This document shows positions 22,621 through 34,172 of a DNA stretch of 64,000 bases, in pieces. This DNA comes from Sabellastarte sp. h YS-2021 (lineage: Eukaryota; Annelida; Polychaeta; Sabellida; Sabellidae). The translations under genes were made by a program, and so were the position numbers. The DNA lies in the NCBI GenBank assembly GCA_964017235.1, contig OZ024936.1, positions 60,191,028 through 60,255,027 on the forward strand, read 5' to 3'. Numbering within the stretch: position 1 is the stretch's first letter; each line of letters opens with the position of its first letter. The notes under the pieces are model-generated. The model did no database searches. It was not told the DNA's origin and saw only the letters and a program-made list of their open reading frames with translations.

Positions 22621-24239
22621 ATAATTCAAATAATATTCACTCAACAGAGTAGTGAAAAATGTTTTACATGAGTTTTAAATTGTGGAAGGTTGAACTTTTA
22701 TAGCAGAGTAGATGATACCATTAGTTATCTTGCATATTGCAATTTATATCAAATTGGGTGACAGCTGTTTCTTTCTACAGTTATGCTGCTGAGAGAATGA
22801 AATGTGTTTGAGTTTCAAGTACTGAATTGAAATCAACTACATTCATGCTTTGTTTACCAATATGTCATGTCATTCATTACAGATTATTCAGAAATCATCA
22901 TTACTTTAATAAAGCAGCATTGCCATAATTTAAGCTGTAATATATCAAGTGATAACTCAACTTAAAATAATACAAATTAAGTTGAGAAAAAAATGTTAAT
23001 TGCTCAATATTATGTTGGAAATGATATAGAAACTTTAAATTATTATGATACATGGCATAAAACAATATTAAACAGTGGACTAAAAAATGTGAAATTTGCT
23101 AGAGCGAAAATCTCCTTCTATTTCATTTATATTTTTGTGATTTTTATCACTACATTCAGGCCTCTGCTTCGAACTTATGCAAAATGGTCACAAATTTTGA
23201 TTATTTTGGCTTGAAAGAAGTCCCTAGTAGCGAATTTTGTACACTGAAGTAAATTTCATACTCCATCATAAAAAGTTTGATAATAATTTGTAAAACATTT
23301 ATCATTTTAAACTTTTGGATGTATTTTAATGCTTGAAAAGAACAATTAGATTAAAGCCTATGTATGCAGTTCATGACCACACATGGAAATACCCATTAAC
23401 TGTCCCAAAACGTCACTACACATGTACTTCCAGTGAACGAAATCAACATCTACCCCTCTGCCAAAGACTGGTAACTATTCTAACAGGCCCCGTACCTATC
23501 TAGAGTTACATTAATGAGGTACAGATGTGTCTTGTAGCTTAAAATTTTTCATTTATATTTTTTTTAAATCAGTGACCTAAATTGGTGAGATTTTTACTAT
23601 CTACATTCTTGTCATTATTATAGAAAATAACATTAAACCAAATTATTCTTATGCGCTTGCCACCTGGTTAATTTTGAAACTCAATATTTATTTTACCTTT
23701 ATTGAAATACAGACTGGCAACTTTGGCTACAGACCTCAAATATTTTCCACCTTGAGGTCCAGTGAATCTGGGATACTTTCATGTAAACACATTGCATTTT
23801 ATAAAAACAACCTTGAACATCCTTCATAACTCAGTTTTATTCCAGAATTACACACTATATTGTACCTATGGTAGCCTTGCCACAGGCGTTTATATGTATA
23901 ATATAGACACAACTGTTTGATTGCATTATAAGTATTTTTCATAATACTCTCATACATATACTTAGCCTAGCTTGATGAGGAGTCTCCCAGACTAGAAAGG
24001 CCTCTGATTCAGTGTGCATTATGGCAAAAAATATTTCACGTTTGCATTATGGTTGAGACAGCCTGGAAGGCCAGGCTATACCTATGGTCAACACAACATC
24101 TCCTTCAGGAATCAAAGCACTTTGACCAATCCTGACTGCACAAGTACTGATCAGGTTCTGGTGATCGATCTTCCCCCAACTGAAAGACAGAGTCTCAAGG
24201 ATGACCAGTTATCAGCATCCCCAAGCCTCTTTAGTTTCC
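22621..24239. other. Intron, nothing firm recognised
   Basis: AT-rich sequence. A 73-codon ORF at 22993-23214 lacks recognisable motifs. A plus-strand ORF at 24014-24280 is discussed under the tRNA-like element next to it. Confidence 0.4.
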
Positions 24240-24390
24240 CACTGGAGGTAAGACCCAGTAACAGAAGACTGCTATTTTAAGTGGTGATCCACTATCATTA
24301 TGCATCTGCCTTTAACAGGGACTGAACCTAGGTCCTCTGTGTTCCTAGGTGAGCTTGTTTACCCATTTGGCCAGAAGGACATATACATGT
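24240..24390 (-). mobile_element. Possible tRNA-derived SINE head
   Basis: Read on the minus strand, 24373-24359 gives a box A-like TGGCCAAATGGGTAA and 24328-24318 a box B-like GGTTCAGTCCC, about 45 bases apart as in tRNA promoters. One box B base departs from consensus. The SINE body would then run left through the plus-strand ORF at 24014-24280. No target duplication was found, and an exon reading of the same region (with a good donor at ~24247) cannot be excluded. Confidence 0.35.
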
Positions 24391-24574
24391 ATACATGACT
24401 GTTGCAAACACTTGTTTTATTTGTTTGAATATAGATATTGCTTGTTTTCTATTGCTTGCCAAATTGTCAACTAATTATGGTAAGTGCACTAAATATGGTC
24501 ACCCCACATATTTTCTTGAAGATCTATTTTGACTTTTCTGCAAAAAAAAAAACAAACAAAAAATAATTTCATAC

Positions 24575-24769
24575 CTGAGTTCCTTTATCAAGGGAGACTT
24601 CTCCATCATTAAATCTTTGTTTCTAGCCTGTTTCTCTTGGAAAAGTTTGTTCCTGGCCATTGTACTAAAGTCTTGCAAATAGTCACACATTAAATTTGTC
24701 AGAAACTGTGGCCTAAAACATTTAGTCCTGGCATACATCATGTCATCTGGCCAAAGAATTTTACAGCTC
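24575..24769 (-). CDS. Candidate in-frame cassette exon in ZnT intron 1
   Basis: A 195-bp open stretch bounded, on the minus strand, by an acceptor 'cctgctctcag|GAGC' and a donor GGAACTCAG|GTATGA. It enters after one base and leaves with two, so it is phase 2 at both ends. ZnT exon 1 leaves in phase 2 and exon 2 enters in phase 2, so this segment could be included or skipped without changing frame. It would add 65 residues, rich in Lys, Arg, Met and Leu, containing 'KILWPDDMMYARTKCF' and 'SPLIKEL'. I do not recognise the peptide and no such insert is known to me in ZnT proteins. It could also be an exon of another gene or a chance ORF. Confidence 0.33.
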
Positions 24770-24779
24770 CTGAGAGCAG

Positions 24780-26990
24780 GTCATTTTTTTGTTATTTCCC
24801 GAATCAAAACAAAAAGGTCTCCATGTCAAGTGTGACTCTGGCACAAACCACTCAAAGTAACATCTTTATCTTGTCAAAAAAAAAAACCAAAAAAAAAAAA
24901 CCACAGAAAAATTAACCTTGCTCTAATATGCAATGTCCAACTGTATACACAATATCCAGTAACCTATATTACTGTAATTCATCCTCTATGATCATAATCT
25001 TTCATCAGCAACTACAACACTTCTCTCAGTTCCAGTAACTAGTTATCAAATGTCCAGTCATCCACAATCACAAGCACAATGCAGTTGTGTTGCTTTTAAC
25101 CATTTTTGATCTTTTTTTTCCAACCATTTTTGATTTTTTTTTTTTCAATTTGAGAAATAACACCTGAGAGTACACATTGACATCTGAACATACCAGATGA
25201 AAAACATTCACAGGCTTTCATTTAATATAATACCTTATAACCATCTGACTTCATGACGTATTTGCAACAAATGAGAAATTTGCCACTGAATGTGAAATTT
25301 GCAAGTGAGGATAACTCCCTTCTTTTTCCCTGACATGCTGCCAATTCTTTATACATTTGCAATGTTTTCCATTACACTATGCCCATTGTTAGATGGCATT
25401 GATGTTAGACAATGATATAAAACAGGTAGCTAAACCCATTTGTGATACATGTATATTGATACATATAAACCAGGGTTCACTTGGTGCATTTTATGGAAAT
25501 TATGTAAACTCAGACAATACAATGACAACTTGTGTAACATTAATGACGTCTAACATTAGTGACATGGGCGTACTCTTTAACAGGTACTTAAGTACTTTTT
25601 AAAACATCTTTAACGTTTCTAACAAGTTACACCCATACCATATTTTCACAAAAATAATATGGCACCCAATGAAGCAATGCTAAAAATCAAACCAAAACAA
25701 TGAAAAATCAATTCAATGATTTGTAGACATACATGTAAACACCTGGTATTTTGAAAAATGAGCTCTGCAACATAATGACGTGTGTTTTTTGTTATTGTTA
25801 AATTATTCACTTGTATCACTTACAATAATTATTGACATTTTTTTAAACTTAAAAATAGGGACTTGAAAAAAAATCCACTTTACATCAGGCCAGGAAATTG
25901 ACCCAGGCCCTAAGATTTATTAACTTATGTCTTACATCATGCCTTGAACCTTTGTATGAAAAAAAAGTTTCCCTTTGAGGAGAAGAGGAAATTTTACTAT
26001 TCATTAAAGCTACTACAGTAACAATAAATTAACACAATTTCATAAGGCCACCCCAAATACAACAAATATAAAAATATTCTCGTTTGGTTGTCCATGTTTG
26101 CTCCTGCCAACACAATAAGCATTAGTGAGGATAAGGTAAGTCGGGTTCTTTACACAACAAAAAATACTTTTTATTATTTTGTTATTTTACAAACTTTTAA
26201 TGCACTTAATTGTAATATATATCAAAATATATCAGGCGCCATAGAACATAAAGTTAACATTTAGGAAATTTCTTTTTCTAAATCTGATTTCTCCCATAAA
26301 AACAATTTGATTGTCATGTTGGTAGTTTTTACACAACAGCCAATTTATTTCACATACAATGTAAACAATGGAATGAAAGCAATGAAATCATAAAAATGGG
26401 CAATAAAAAAGGTTATTTCTATTAATTCAACAGCGAATGATAATTTTTTTTTATAACTATGCAGCATGAGCTCAATAGCAAACAACTGGTCAGTCAAGGT
26501 GCATTTTTATAACTACTGTAATATAAACAAAACCTTAATTAATGCTTATATAGATAGGACCAAAACTTGCATAAATATCAAATTTTTGAAAACTAATTAT
26601 CAGAAAATGTGTTGAACTTGCACCCTGTTCCTATTTTGTACCTCATGCAGAAAATACTCAAAATACTTCTTGTAGACTTCTAATGTTTGTACCAATTAGT
26701 TTCAATGATTTAATATGCAAATTGAAATGGGATAACACTTTCTTTCAATGAATTATAATCAAATTGCCATTGCTTAATCAATTATAATAAAACTGAAATA
26801 TGGTAAGTTACCTCTATATTAAGTCACATCTGCTGATCTCTAATGAAAAGTTTATATGAAATCACAGTGAAATACCAGAACAGTATTCTAGAATTTTTAT
26901 TAAATTAACAACACCAGGAAACAATATGTAGGAAATGTACTCGATTACAGTTATTTTCAATTTGACTGATTGAAGAATGTATATGTCACA
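24780..26990. other. Intron, homopolymer-rich, nothing recognised
   Basis: Several A/T homopolymers (24.87-24.9, 25.11-25.15 kb). No arrays, hairpins or transposon ends. ORF 25393-25602 has no recognisable features. Confidence 0.4.
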
Positions 26991-27057
26991 GTGGAGACTC
27001 TGATTCAGGGGAATAGATGATTATTCCCCTAGTGGAGATCCTAATTGGAGTTTCCAC
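26991..27057. repeat. Nested inverted repeat (cruciform-type hairpin)
   Basis: Perfect 9-bp arms AGGGGAATA (27007-27015) and TATTCCCCT (27022-27030) around a 6-base loop, inside outer arms GTGGAGACTC (26991-27000) and GAGTTTCCAC (27048-27057) with one mismatch. It may be the end hairpin of a further repeat family with no array in this window, as its form resembles the HF ends. Confidence 0.6.
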
Positions 27058-27585
27058 AAGTGCAATCATCGATTCCTCTGGCCCTATGCTTTGTAATGTC
27101 AATACTGAATGTGGTATTGAGGTTTTCGTGTGACAAAATGAAAACTGGTAATTCTGAAGGTTTGCAGAGACTTTTGCTAATAATTAACTGTTACTATAGG
27201 CTTTTTGTAACTAGTATAGGGATTGGTGCTCAATCTTTCAATATCGATCGATTATGATCCCACACAACTGCTGGTACTGAAACATACTACCAGCATTTCA
27301 CTAACAAAATAACATACACCAAACAGACAAAAATCAAACAAACAGAATAATTTTACTGCTTAATATATACTTTATAAAATCCTAAAAGGCACTCTTACGA
27401 CTGAAAAAAGGGTAAAATCTGGTGTAACGCTTGTTTACAATGTCAGCAACCTACTTCCTGTTTCACAGAAGAAATACAAAAGCTGATAGCTAGTAAACAT
27501 GGAAAGCATAAACGCTCATTTTATGTGCTTTTTGATCTTATTTTATATGACTTTTCTATTGTAAAAATAGCATCAGAGATGCCCG

Positions 27586-29243
27586 TACCCCACAGCCTAC
27601 GGAAATATTTTTAACACCATGAGATATGGAAGTACTGTATCAGTGCAAAGTTCAGGATACTTTCAGAGCACTGTCAGTTATATTAGGTCCAAACATGTTT
27701 TAAATGGAGAAAATAATGTCTAAAAGAAAGATAATGTATGTAAAGATGAAGTATTAAAACAAGATAAATCAATAACAAGATGACAGCATTAATCAGTAAA
27801 CTAAAATTACAACACTCTTTATCTACATCTGCATGGCCGAATTATGGTTTAGATGTTTTGAATATTACCATGCATACAGAAGTGGTAATACATTCAATGA
27901 ATGCTTATGTGTGGTGTTGGAGCAAAATCTGTGGCTCACTTGATGAAATTCCATCTCTTACAATGGGAAGTTATAAAAGTAAAATTCTTAATAAATTCTA
28001 ATATGACTTTAACAGTGCTTAATCTGCATCAAAAGACAGACCCAAAGGTGCAACAAGATTTTAAAGGTCAAGGTCACTACAGCAAGGTCAAAGGTCACAC
28101 CATGATAATGCATACCTATAACCCCTAACCAATGTCCCTACCAAGTATCAACTTCCTTACAGTTTCCGAGATATAGCCCAGAAAAGATTTTATAGGTTAA
28201 GGTCACTACGGCAAGGTCAAAGGTCAAATCAAGGTCACACCATGACGTTGCACACCTACACCTCCTAACCAATTTCCCTAGTACGTATCAACTTCCTACA
28301 CCTCACGGTTTCCAAGATATAGCCCGGACAAGATTTTATAGGTCAAGGTCACTATGGCAAGGTCAAAGGTTAAATCAAGGTCAGACCATGACGTTGCACA
28401 CCTACACCCCCTAACCAATGTCCCTACACAGTATTAACATCCTACACCTTACGGACTACAGCAAGGTCAAAGGTCAAATCAAGGTCAGACCATGACGTTG
28501 CACACCTACATCCCCTAACCAGTGTCCCTACCAAATATCAACTTCCTACACCTTACAGTTTCCGAGATATAGCCCAGACAAGATTTTATAGGTTAAGGTC
28601 ACTACGGCAAGGTCAAAGGTCAAATCAAGGTCACACCATGATGTTGCACAACTACACCCCCTAGCCAATGTCCCTACCAAGTATCAACTTCCTACACCTT
28701 ACGGTTTCCGAGATATAGCCCGGACAAGATTTTATAGGTCAAGGTCACTATGGCAAGGTCAAAGGTTAAATCAAGGTCAGACCATGACGTTGCACACCTA
28801 CACCCCCTAACCAATGTCCCTACCACATATAAACTTCCTACACCTTACGGTTTCCGATATATAGCCCGGACAAGATTTTATAGGTCAAGGTCACTACGGC
28901 AAGGTCAAAGGTCAAATCAAGGTCAGACTATGACGCTACACCCCCTAACCAATGTCCCTACCAAGTATCAACTTGCTACACCTTACGGTTTCCGGGATAT
29001 AGCCTCGACAAGATTTTCAAACTCAAGGTCACTACAGCAAGGTCAAAGGTCAAATCAAGGTCACACATTGACGTTGCACACCTACACCCCCTAACCAATG
29101 TCCATACCAAGTATCAACTTCCTACACCTTACGGTTTCTGAGATACAGCCCGGACAAACTTTTTCCCGCCGCACACCCGCCCACCCATCCGGACACCATG
29201 GGTGAAAACAATACCCCGACAGCCCTTAAGGGGCTGTGGGGTA
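27586..29243 (+). repeat. HF7 element, full copy with DR1-bearing array
   Basis: Left end 'taccccacagcc' (27589-27600) is the inverse of the right-end 'ggctgtggggta'. The array (28046-29140) has ~146-bp monomers with 'gcaaggtcaaaggtcaaat', 'catgacgttgcacac', 'ccctaaccaatgtcc' and 'acggtttccgagatatag'; one monomer near 28452 is shortened. Most monomers contain AGGTCAAAGGTCA. The tail has 'cccgccgcacacccg' and a hairpin TACCCCGACAGCCC / GGGGCTGTGGGGTA (29212-29243). Confidence 0.85.
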
Positions 29244-29689
29244 AAAATGTATTTTTGATGCCTAATAACTTCCAATAACAAGGATTACATGTATTAACTT
29301 TATGTGGCTGGCAAAACAGTAAATAAAAGTAGTACTTTCATCATCTGTAAACCCTGTTTTAACTTTAAAATATGTTGTTCATTTCTACATAAAACTTGTC
29401 CATGTGTCTTTCAACAGACAATTACATGAAACAGCTAGGAATCACTAATGGAATGACTAATTAATGTTGAAATAATTATTGAATTATTGCTCATTTAAAT
29501 ACATCTAAGACTACTGGACTACTGGCATCTGACCACATGATGCAAAATTCGTAGAAATTATGGTGATTATGTCTTATTTTTTAAAGGGGGTATCCTGTAG
29601 TGATTTTCACACACTGTCGCAAATGTCACATTTCACTTTATGTAGAATCTAAATCAATTTGCAGACTCTAAGGTACAGCTAAACATAAA
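29244..29689. other. Unremarkable intron
   Basis: AT-rich spacer between HF7 and a LINE fragment; nothing recognised. Confidence 0.4.
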
Positions 29690-30045
29690 CAATTTGAATA
29701 ATCGTAGGTCCAATAACATGGCAAGGTCATACTTGAGAAGACACAGGGGTACAGGGGTGACAGGAAGGCTTATGGCAGATAGGCTTTTTGCAAACACCTA
29801 CGTTTTGAGCTTTTTTCTGATGGAGGCACTAGACGTTGCACTGTGTACATTGTCAGGAAGGCCATTCCAAATCTTTGGAGCATCAATTGCAAAACAATGG
29901 CCAAAGTGTTTGACGGACTTGTAGAGTGAGGAGTGGACAGTCTGGAACTGTCACATATTGATCGCAAGGGTGACTATGTCTGGTATTACATGAGCAGCTG
30001 CTCAGAGACAAGGATGATCTAATAAAGCTTGCAGAACCACTGTAG
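29690..30045 (-). mobile_element. Non-LTR retrotransposon (LINE) 3' fragment
   Basis: Minus-strand reading gives the ORF2 C-terminus typical of several LINE clades: 'SLRSICDSSRLSTPHS' and then, in another frame, 'FAIDAPKIWNGLPDNVHSA' and 'RKKLKT*VFAKS'. The first part resembles the 'LRS..SS.L.VP' segment and the second the 'F...AP..WN.LP..IR' segment that follow the reverse transcriptase. At least one frameshift separates the two and one in-frame stop follows KLKT. The copy is strongly 5'-truncated; the clade (CR1/L2-like?) is a guess. Confidence 0.7.
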
Positions 30046-30761
30046 AGAAATGTATAAACCACATTTCCTACTCTATCATTTCAGATTAACAAAAAAAAAT
30101 TTAACATAATGTTATCAAAAGAAAGATTAAATGAGTAATTCTTTTGCCTTGGATTTTCTATTTCTTATTTTGACAAAGCATCGTTTTCAATATCATTGAT
30201 AGTTTTGACACTAAAAGATTTTTACAGATCAGAATGACATTTTGTTTGGGACAAAAAACAAGGCTGCCAACAAAAACAAGAATAGTTTTGCTAGCCTTAC
30301 ACAGACACTTGAATATGAAAAATTATGTAATGATCTCGCACATTTATCTAAAGTTAATATGACATGGTCTCCAGTACTCTCCACTGATACAGCTGTTTTC
30401 TGTACTTATCAATGCCTTTACGTCTTCATTCTGGCCATATAAACATCTGCAAATTCACTATAAATGATCTCTTTCTACATCCATAATAAAAGCTTTATGT
30501 TAATATTCCATGTCATTTAATACTGTAATAACAGCTAAAATGTAATTAAAGACACCATTTATTAAACATATTTTTTTTTTAAATTTTATTACAAGATATG
30601 ACAAATCAATACAAATGGAAGGAACAAGAGTCAGTATAAAATGTTTGCTTACATGGATAAATGGACAGAAATCAAGAATAGGTAATTTGAGTACTGTTAC
30701 AGTGCTAAATCTCCCTCATATGCCAGACTCTAAGATAGCAGAGCTACAAGAGTAAAAAAAA
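30046..30761. other. Unremarkable intron
   Basis: No arrays or known element ends. An ORF at 30242-30442 has no recognisable features. Confidence 0.4.
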
Positions 30762-33734
30762 ACAAGACCACTGCCGCGGTGTGTATCTCCCGCCGAGCAT
30801 TAAAGGGGAGGAAATACCTTTTCCGAGATATTCACAATTTTTCATTTTCCGCTAAAATCCAAGATGACATTTTTCCCCTAGGCACAGAATACTGTTGTAC
30901 TACCCTGTGGGTCAAAAATTCACTGGAAATCGCTCTGTCTGTTACCATTTCGAAGATATTTTCATGTTTATTTTTTGCTAAAATCCAAGATAGCCGCCAA
31001 AAGTGGCAAAAATTGAATTTTTTCCCTTTTGCATAGTATACTCATATAAAACATATAAAAAATTCAAAACATCTCTTGACCCTGCAAATTATCTCACTTG
31101 GAATTTACAAAAGTCTGAAAGGTCTCTTTTTTCCCAATTTCGGTGTGGAATTTTACAGTTGTGGGTGGAAAGTGGTAGATTTTGTAACCTTGAGCTTCAC
31201 TAATGAACCTCCATACCAAATTTTAGAAAGCTAGGCTTAATAGCATTCCTTAAAATGTCTGGAAACCAAAGAGCTACTCAAAAGTAGCAAAGTAGCTATT
31301 ACTCAGTTAGCTATAGAGCTATCATCACCAAAAGCAATCCCATACAAGCTATTAACCCAATAAACCTGCATGCCAAATTTGGTAAAGATAGGATAAGAAC
31401 TGGTCAAAGAATTTGCCAAATGTGTGATAATGCAATTGAAGACGAGTTTCATTTTCTATGTATTTGTCCTATATACCAAAATCTTAGAGAAAATCTGTAT
31501 TCATCATATTATAATATATCCAATGATTTTATTGATTTATCCGATGACCAAAAATTTGTTTATATGTTGAAACAACCTATACGTAACCTAATTAAATATG
31601 TAACTTTAGCATGGAATTTAAGGAAAAGTAAGCTATTTTATTAAACATTTATCTGGTTTTACAAATTCACCACACAGTACTAATTTACAGTTTTATTTTC
31701 AAAGTGACATACAAGCCCATGTGGGCTGGGTAACTCATCATTATGTATTTTTTGTTGTTGTTACTGTTATATAAATTGTTACATGTCACTATAATAAATA
31801 AACTCTTATGTCTTATGTCATGTACTACCCTGCGGGTCAAAAATTCACTCAAAATCGCTCTATCTCTTACGGTTTTTGAGATATTAAGACTTTTTCATTT
31901 TCCGCAAAAATCAAAGAAGCTATTATTCAGTTAGCTATGGACCTACAGCGCTGAAACTTTGCCACGACACAGAACATTAAAAAGTACATGAACAACATAT
32001 TTGACAAAAATCCTGTAAATTTAATAGTTTTGCTGTTATAAGTGATTTACTCAATGGAGAACCATCAAAGTAGCTATTACTCAGTTAGTTATGGACTTAC
32101 AGGTCTCAAAATTTGGCATTACACAGTACATAAAAAAGTAGCTAAACAACATATCTGAGAAAAATCCTTTAAATTCAACAGTTTTGCTGTTATAAGTGAT
32201 TTACTCAATGGAGAACCATTAAAGTAGCTATTACTCGGTTAGCTATGGACCTACAGCTCTCAAAATTTGCCATTTCACAGTACATCAAAAAGTAGGTGAA
32301 GAACATATTTGACAAAAATCCTCTAAATTCAACAGTTTTGCTGTTAAAGGTGATTTACTCAATGGAAACCCTCAAAGTAGCTATTACTCAGGTAGCTATG
32401 GAGATACAGCTGTGAAAATTTCCCATGACACAGTACATCAAATAGTAAGTGAACAACACATTTGACAATAATTCTCTAAATTTAATAGTTTTGGAGTTAT
32501 AAGTGATTTACTCATTGTTGAAATTCAAAGTAGCCATTACTCAGTTAGCTATGGAAATACAGCTCTGAAACTTTTCCACGACACAGAACATCAAAAAGTA
32601 ACTGATTAATATATTTGACAATAATTCCCTAAATTCAATAGTTTTGGAGGTATAAGTGATTTATTCAATGTTGAAATTAAGAATTTCAAATTTCAAAGTA
32701 GCTATTACTCAGTTAGCTGTGGACTTACAGCTCTGAAAATTCACCATGACACAGTACATCAAAAAGTAGATAAACAACATATTTGACAAAAATCCTCTAT
32801 ATTCAATAGTTTTTGAGTTATAAGTGACTCGTTGAATGGTCAACATAGTGTAGCTATTACTGAGCTAGCTATGGTGCTACACCTTGGAAACCTCACCATG
32901 ATATAGTACATGAAGGAGTTGTTCAACAACATATTTGAGACCAATATCGTAAGTAACAGTTACAAAGATAAAAGCAACTTACTCATTTTGGTCATTGTTA
33001 AAAACAGAAAATAGCTATTACTCACTTAGCTATCAAGATAGACCCCTAAAAATGGTACCATCTTGTAGGCATGGAGAAAGTAGCTGAACAACATATTTTA
33101 CAGAAATGCTCTAAATGCAGTCGTTTTGGAGTTATGAGCACTTTACTGAAAGTAGCCACCATTGCTATTACTCACTTAGCTATGGACCTAGGTCTGAAAA
33201 AACAGCATCAAATGAAAAGACATAAGCAATAAGGTCATAAAACATTGAAAAGGCCAAGGAGAAACTGGTGAGGATACCTGCAATACTTTTCTTTGGACAG
33301 ACCTTTAGGCCTTACATTCTGCTATTTGCAGAGATTTGGCAAGGCTCTGGCGGCCATGTTGTTTTTCAAAATAGGCCCAAAATCAATACCAAGCAGGCTA
33401 TTTTTAGGCTGTATAAAAGTGCAACTACACACTTATGGTAGCTATCTAAATCAACGAAAAAAAACCCATGGCAGAACACCTGAAAAAAAAACCATAGCAG
33501 CCATCTTGTTAACACCCGTGGCGGCCATCTTGTTTTTCCGAATCAACCGTAAAAGATTCCCAGGCAAGTTTTTCCAATGATGAATTTATCCTGCAAATTT
33601 GGAAACTCTAGCTATAATATTTTAAGAGATAGAAAGGCTTTTGTAAAAACGTGACAAATGGACGCACGCACGCATGGACAGAGGGCATTTTATAATCTCC
33701 CGTACCGGGCCTATTAGCCGGCGGGAGATAATAA
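30762..33734 (+). repeat. HF2 element, both ends present, mixed monomer types
   Basis: Left end 'acaagaccactgccgcgg' and TATCTCCCGCCG (30783 on); right end CGGCGGGAGATA within a hairpin region, ATCTCCCG...CGGGAGAT (33690-33734). Inside are, in order, H-type YY1-like monomers (30800-31036 and 31816-31920), K-type ~150-bp monomers (31920-33230) with 'agctattactcagttagctatgg', and HF3-like YY1 phrases (33345-33540). A LINE fragment interrupts the left part (31037-31815). This is the only HF2 copy here with both ends. Confidence 0.83.
31037..31815 (+). mobile_element. LINE fragment inside HF2, itself split by repeat monomer
   Basis: Two coding pieces in LINE order: 31040-31200 ('KKFKTSLDPANYL', 'FRCGILQLWVESGRF') and 31383-31644 ('GQRICQMCDNAIEDEFHFLC' and 'CPIYQNLRENLY'), the second with the C-x2-C...H..C motif seen at LINE ORF2 C-termini; it stops at 31642-31644. 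A 3' untranslated part follows to ~31815. Between the pieces, ~31203-31380 is a K/H-type satellite monomer closely resembling 45300-45500, so the LINE is interrupted by it. The copy is 5'-truncated. Confidence 0.75.
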
Positions 33735-34172
33735 GCCCAATCCAATAGCTTTGTAAGTCCAAAACTGAGCTCTTTATAACTTATTTGTGGGTTTTAAACA
33801 AAAATGTAAAGTTGCAAATATCATCCCAAAATAAAACAACAGTTGAGGAATAAATTTTGCAGATATTTGTGAAAATAATCCCTTTGATTGACTGTTATTG
33901 TGCTGTTTGCGCCTTAGAGTCTGCTCTGCTTAATAAAGGGGAGGTAATTGTAAGTAAATGCCCTACAGATGTCCAATTAGAATTAGAAGTAAATGATCAA
34001 AAATATTAGAATTCTCACAAAAAAGGTGGGATGTACCTCATACTAAAGCCCTAAATAGACAAGTGAACAGAAACAGGATTGCACAAACAAATTTTCAGGC
34101 AGAGAAAATATGCTAGATAGAAAACAAAAATTAGCATTAGACAAAAAAAAACAAACAAGCAAGCAATCATTA
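33735..34172. other. Unremarkable intron
   Basis: Spacer between the right end of HF2 and the start of HF5; nothing recognised. Confidence 0.4.

Noticed and set aside
22993-23214. 73-codon ORF with a hydrophobic stretch
   Set aside because: AT-rich codons produce hydrophobic residues by chance; no homology recognised and no splice or promoter support.
24014-24280. Plus-strand 88-codon ORF with a good donor (CTGGAG|GTAAGA) as a host exon
   Set aside because: It lies on the opposite strand to the gene and overlaps what may be the body of a tRNA-derived SINE; no partner exon was seen. Left as undecided, not called.
27045-27257. 70-codon ORF beside the nested hairpin
   Set aside because: Starts inside the hairpin arm and shows no recognisable motif.
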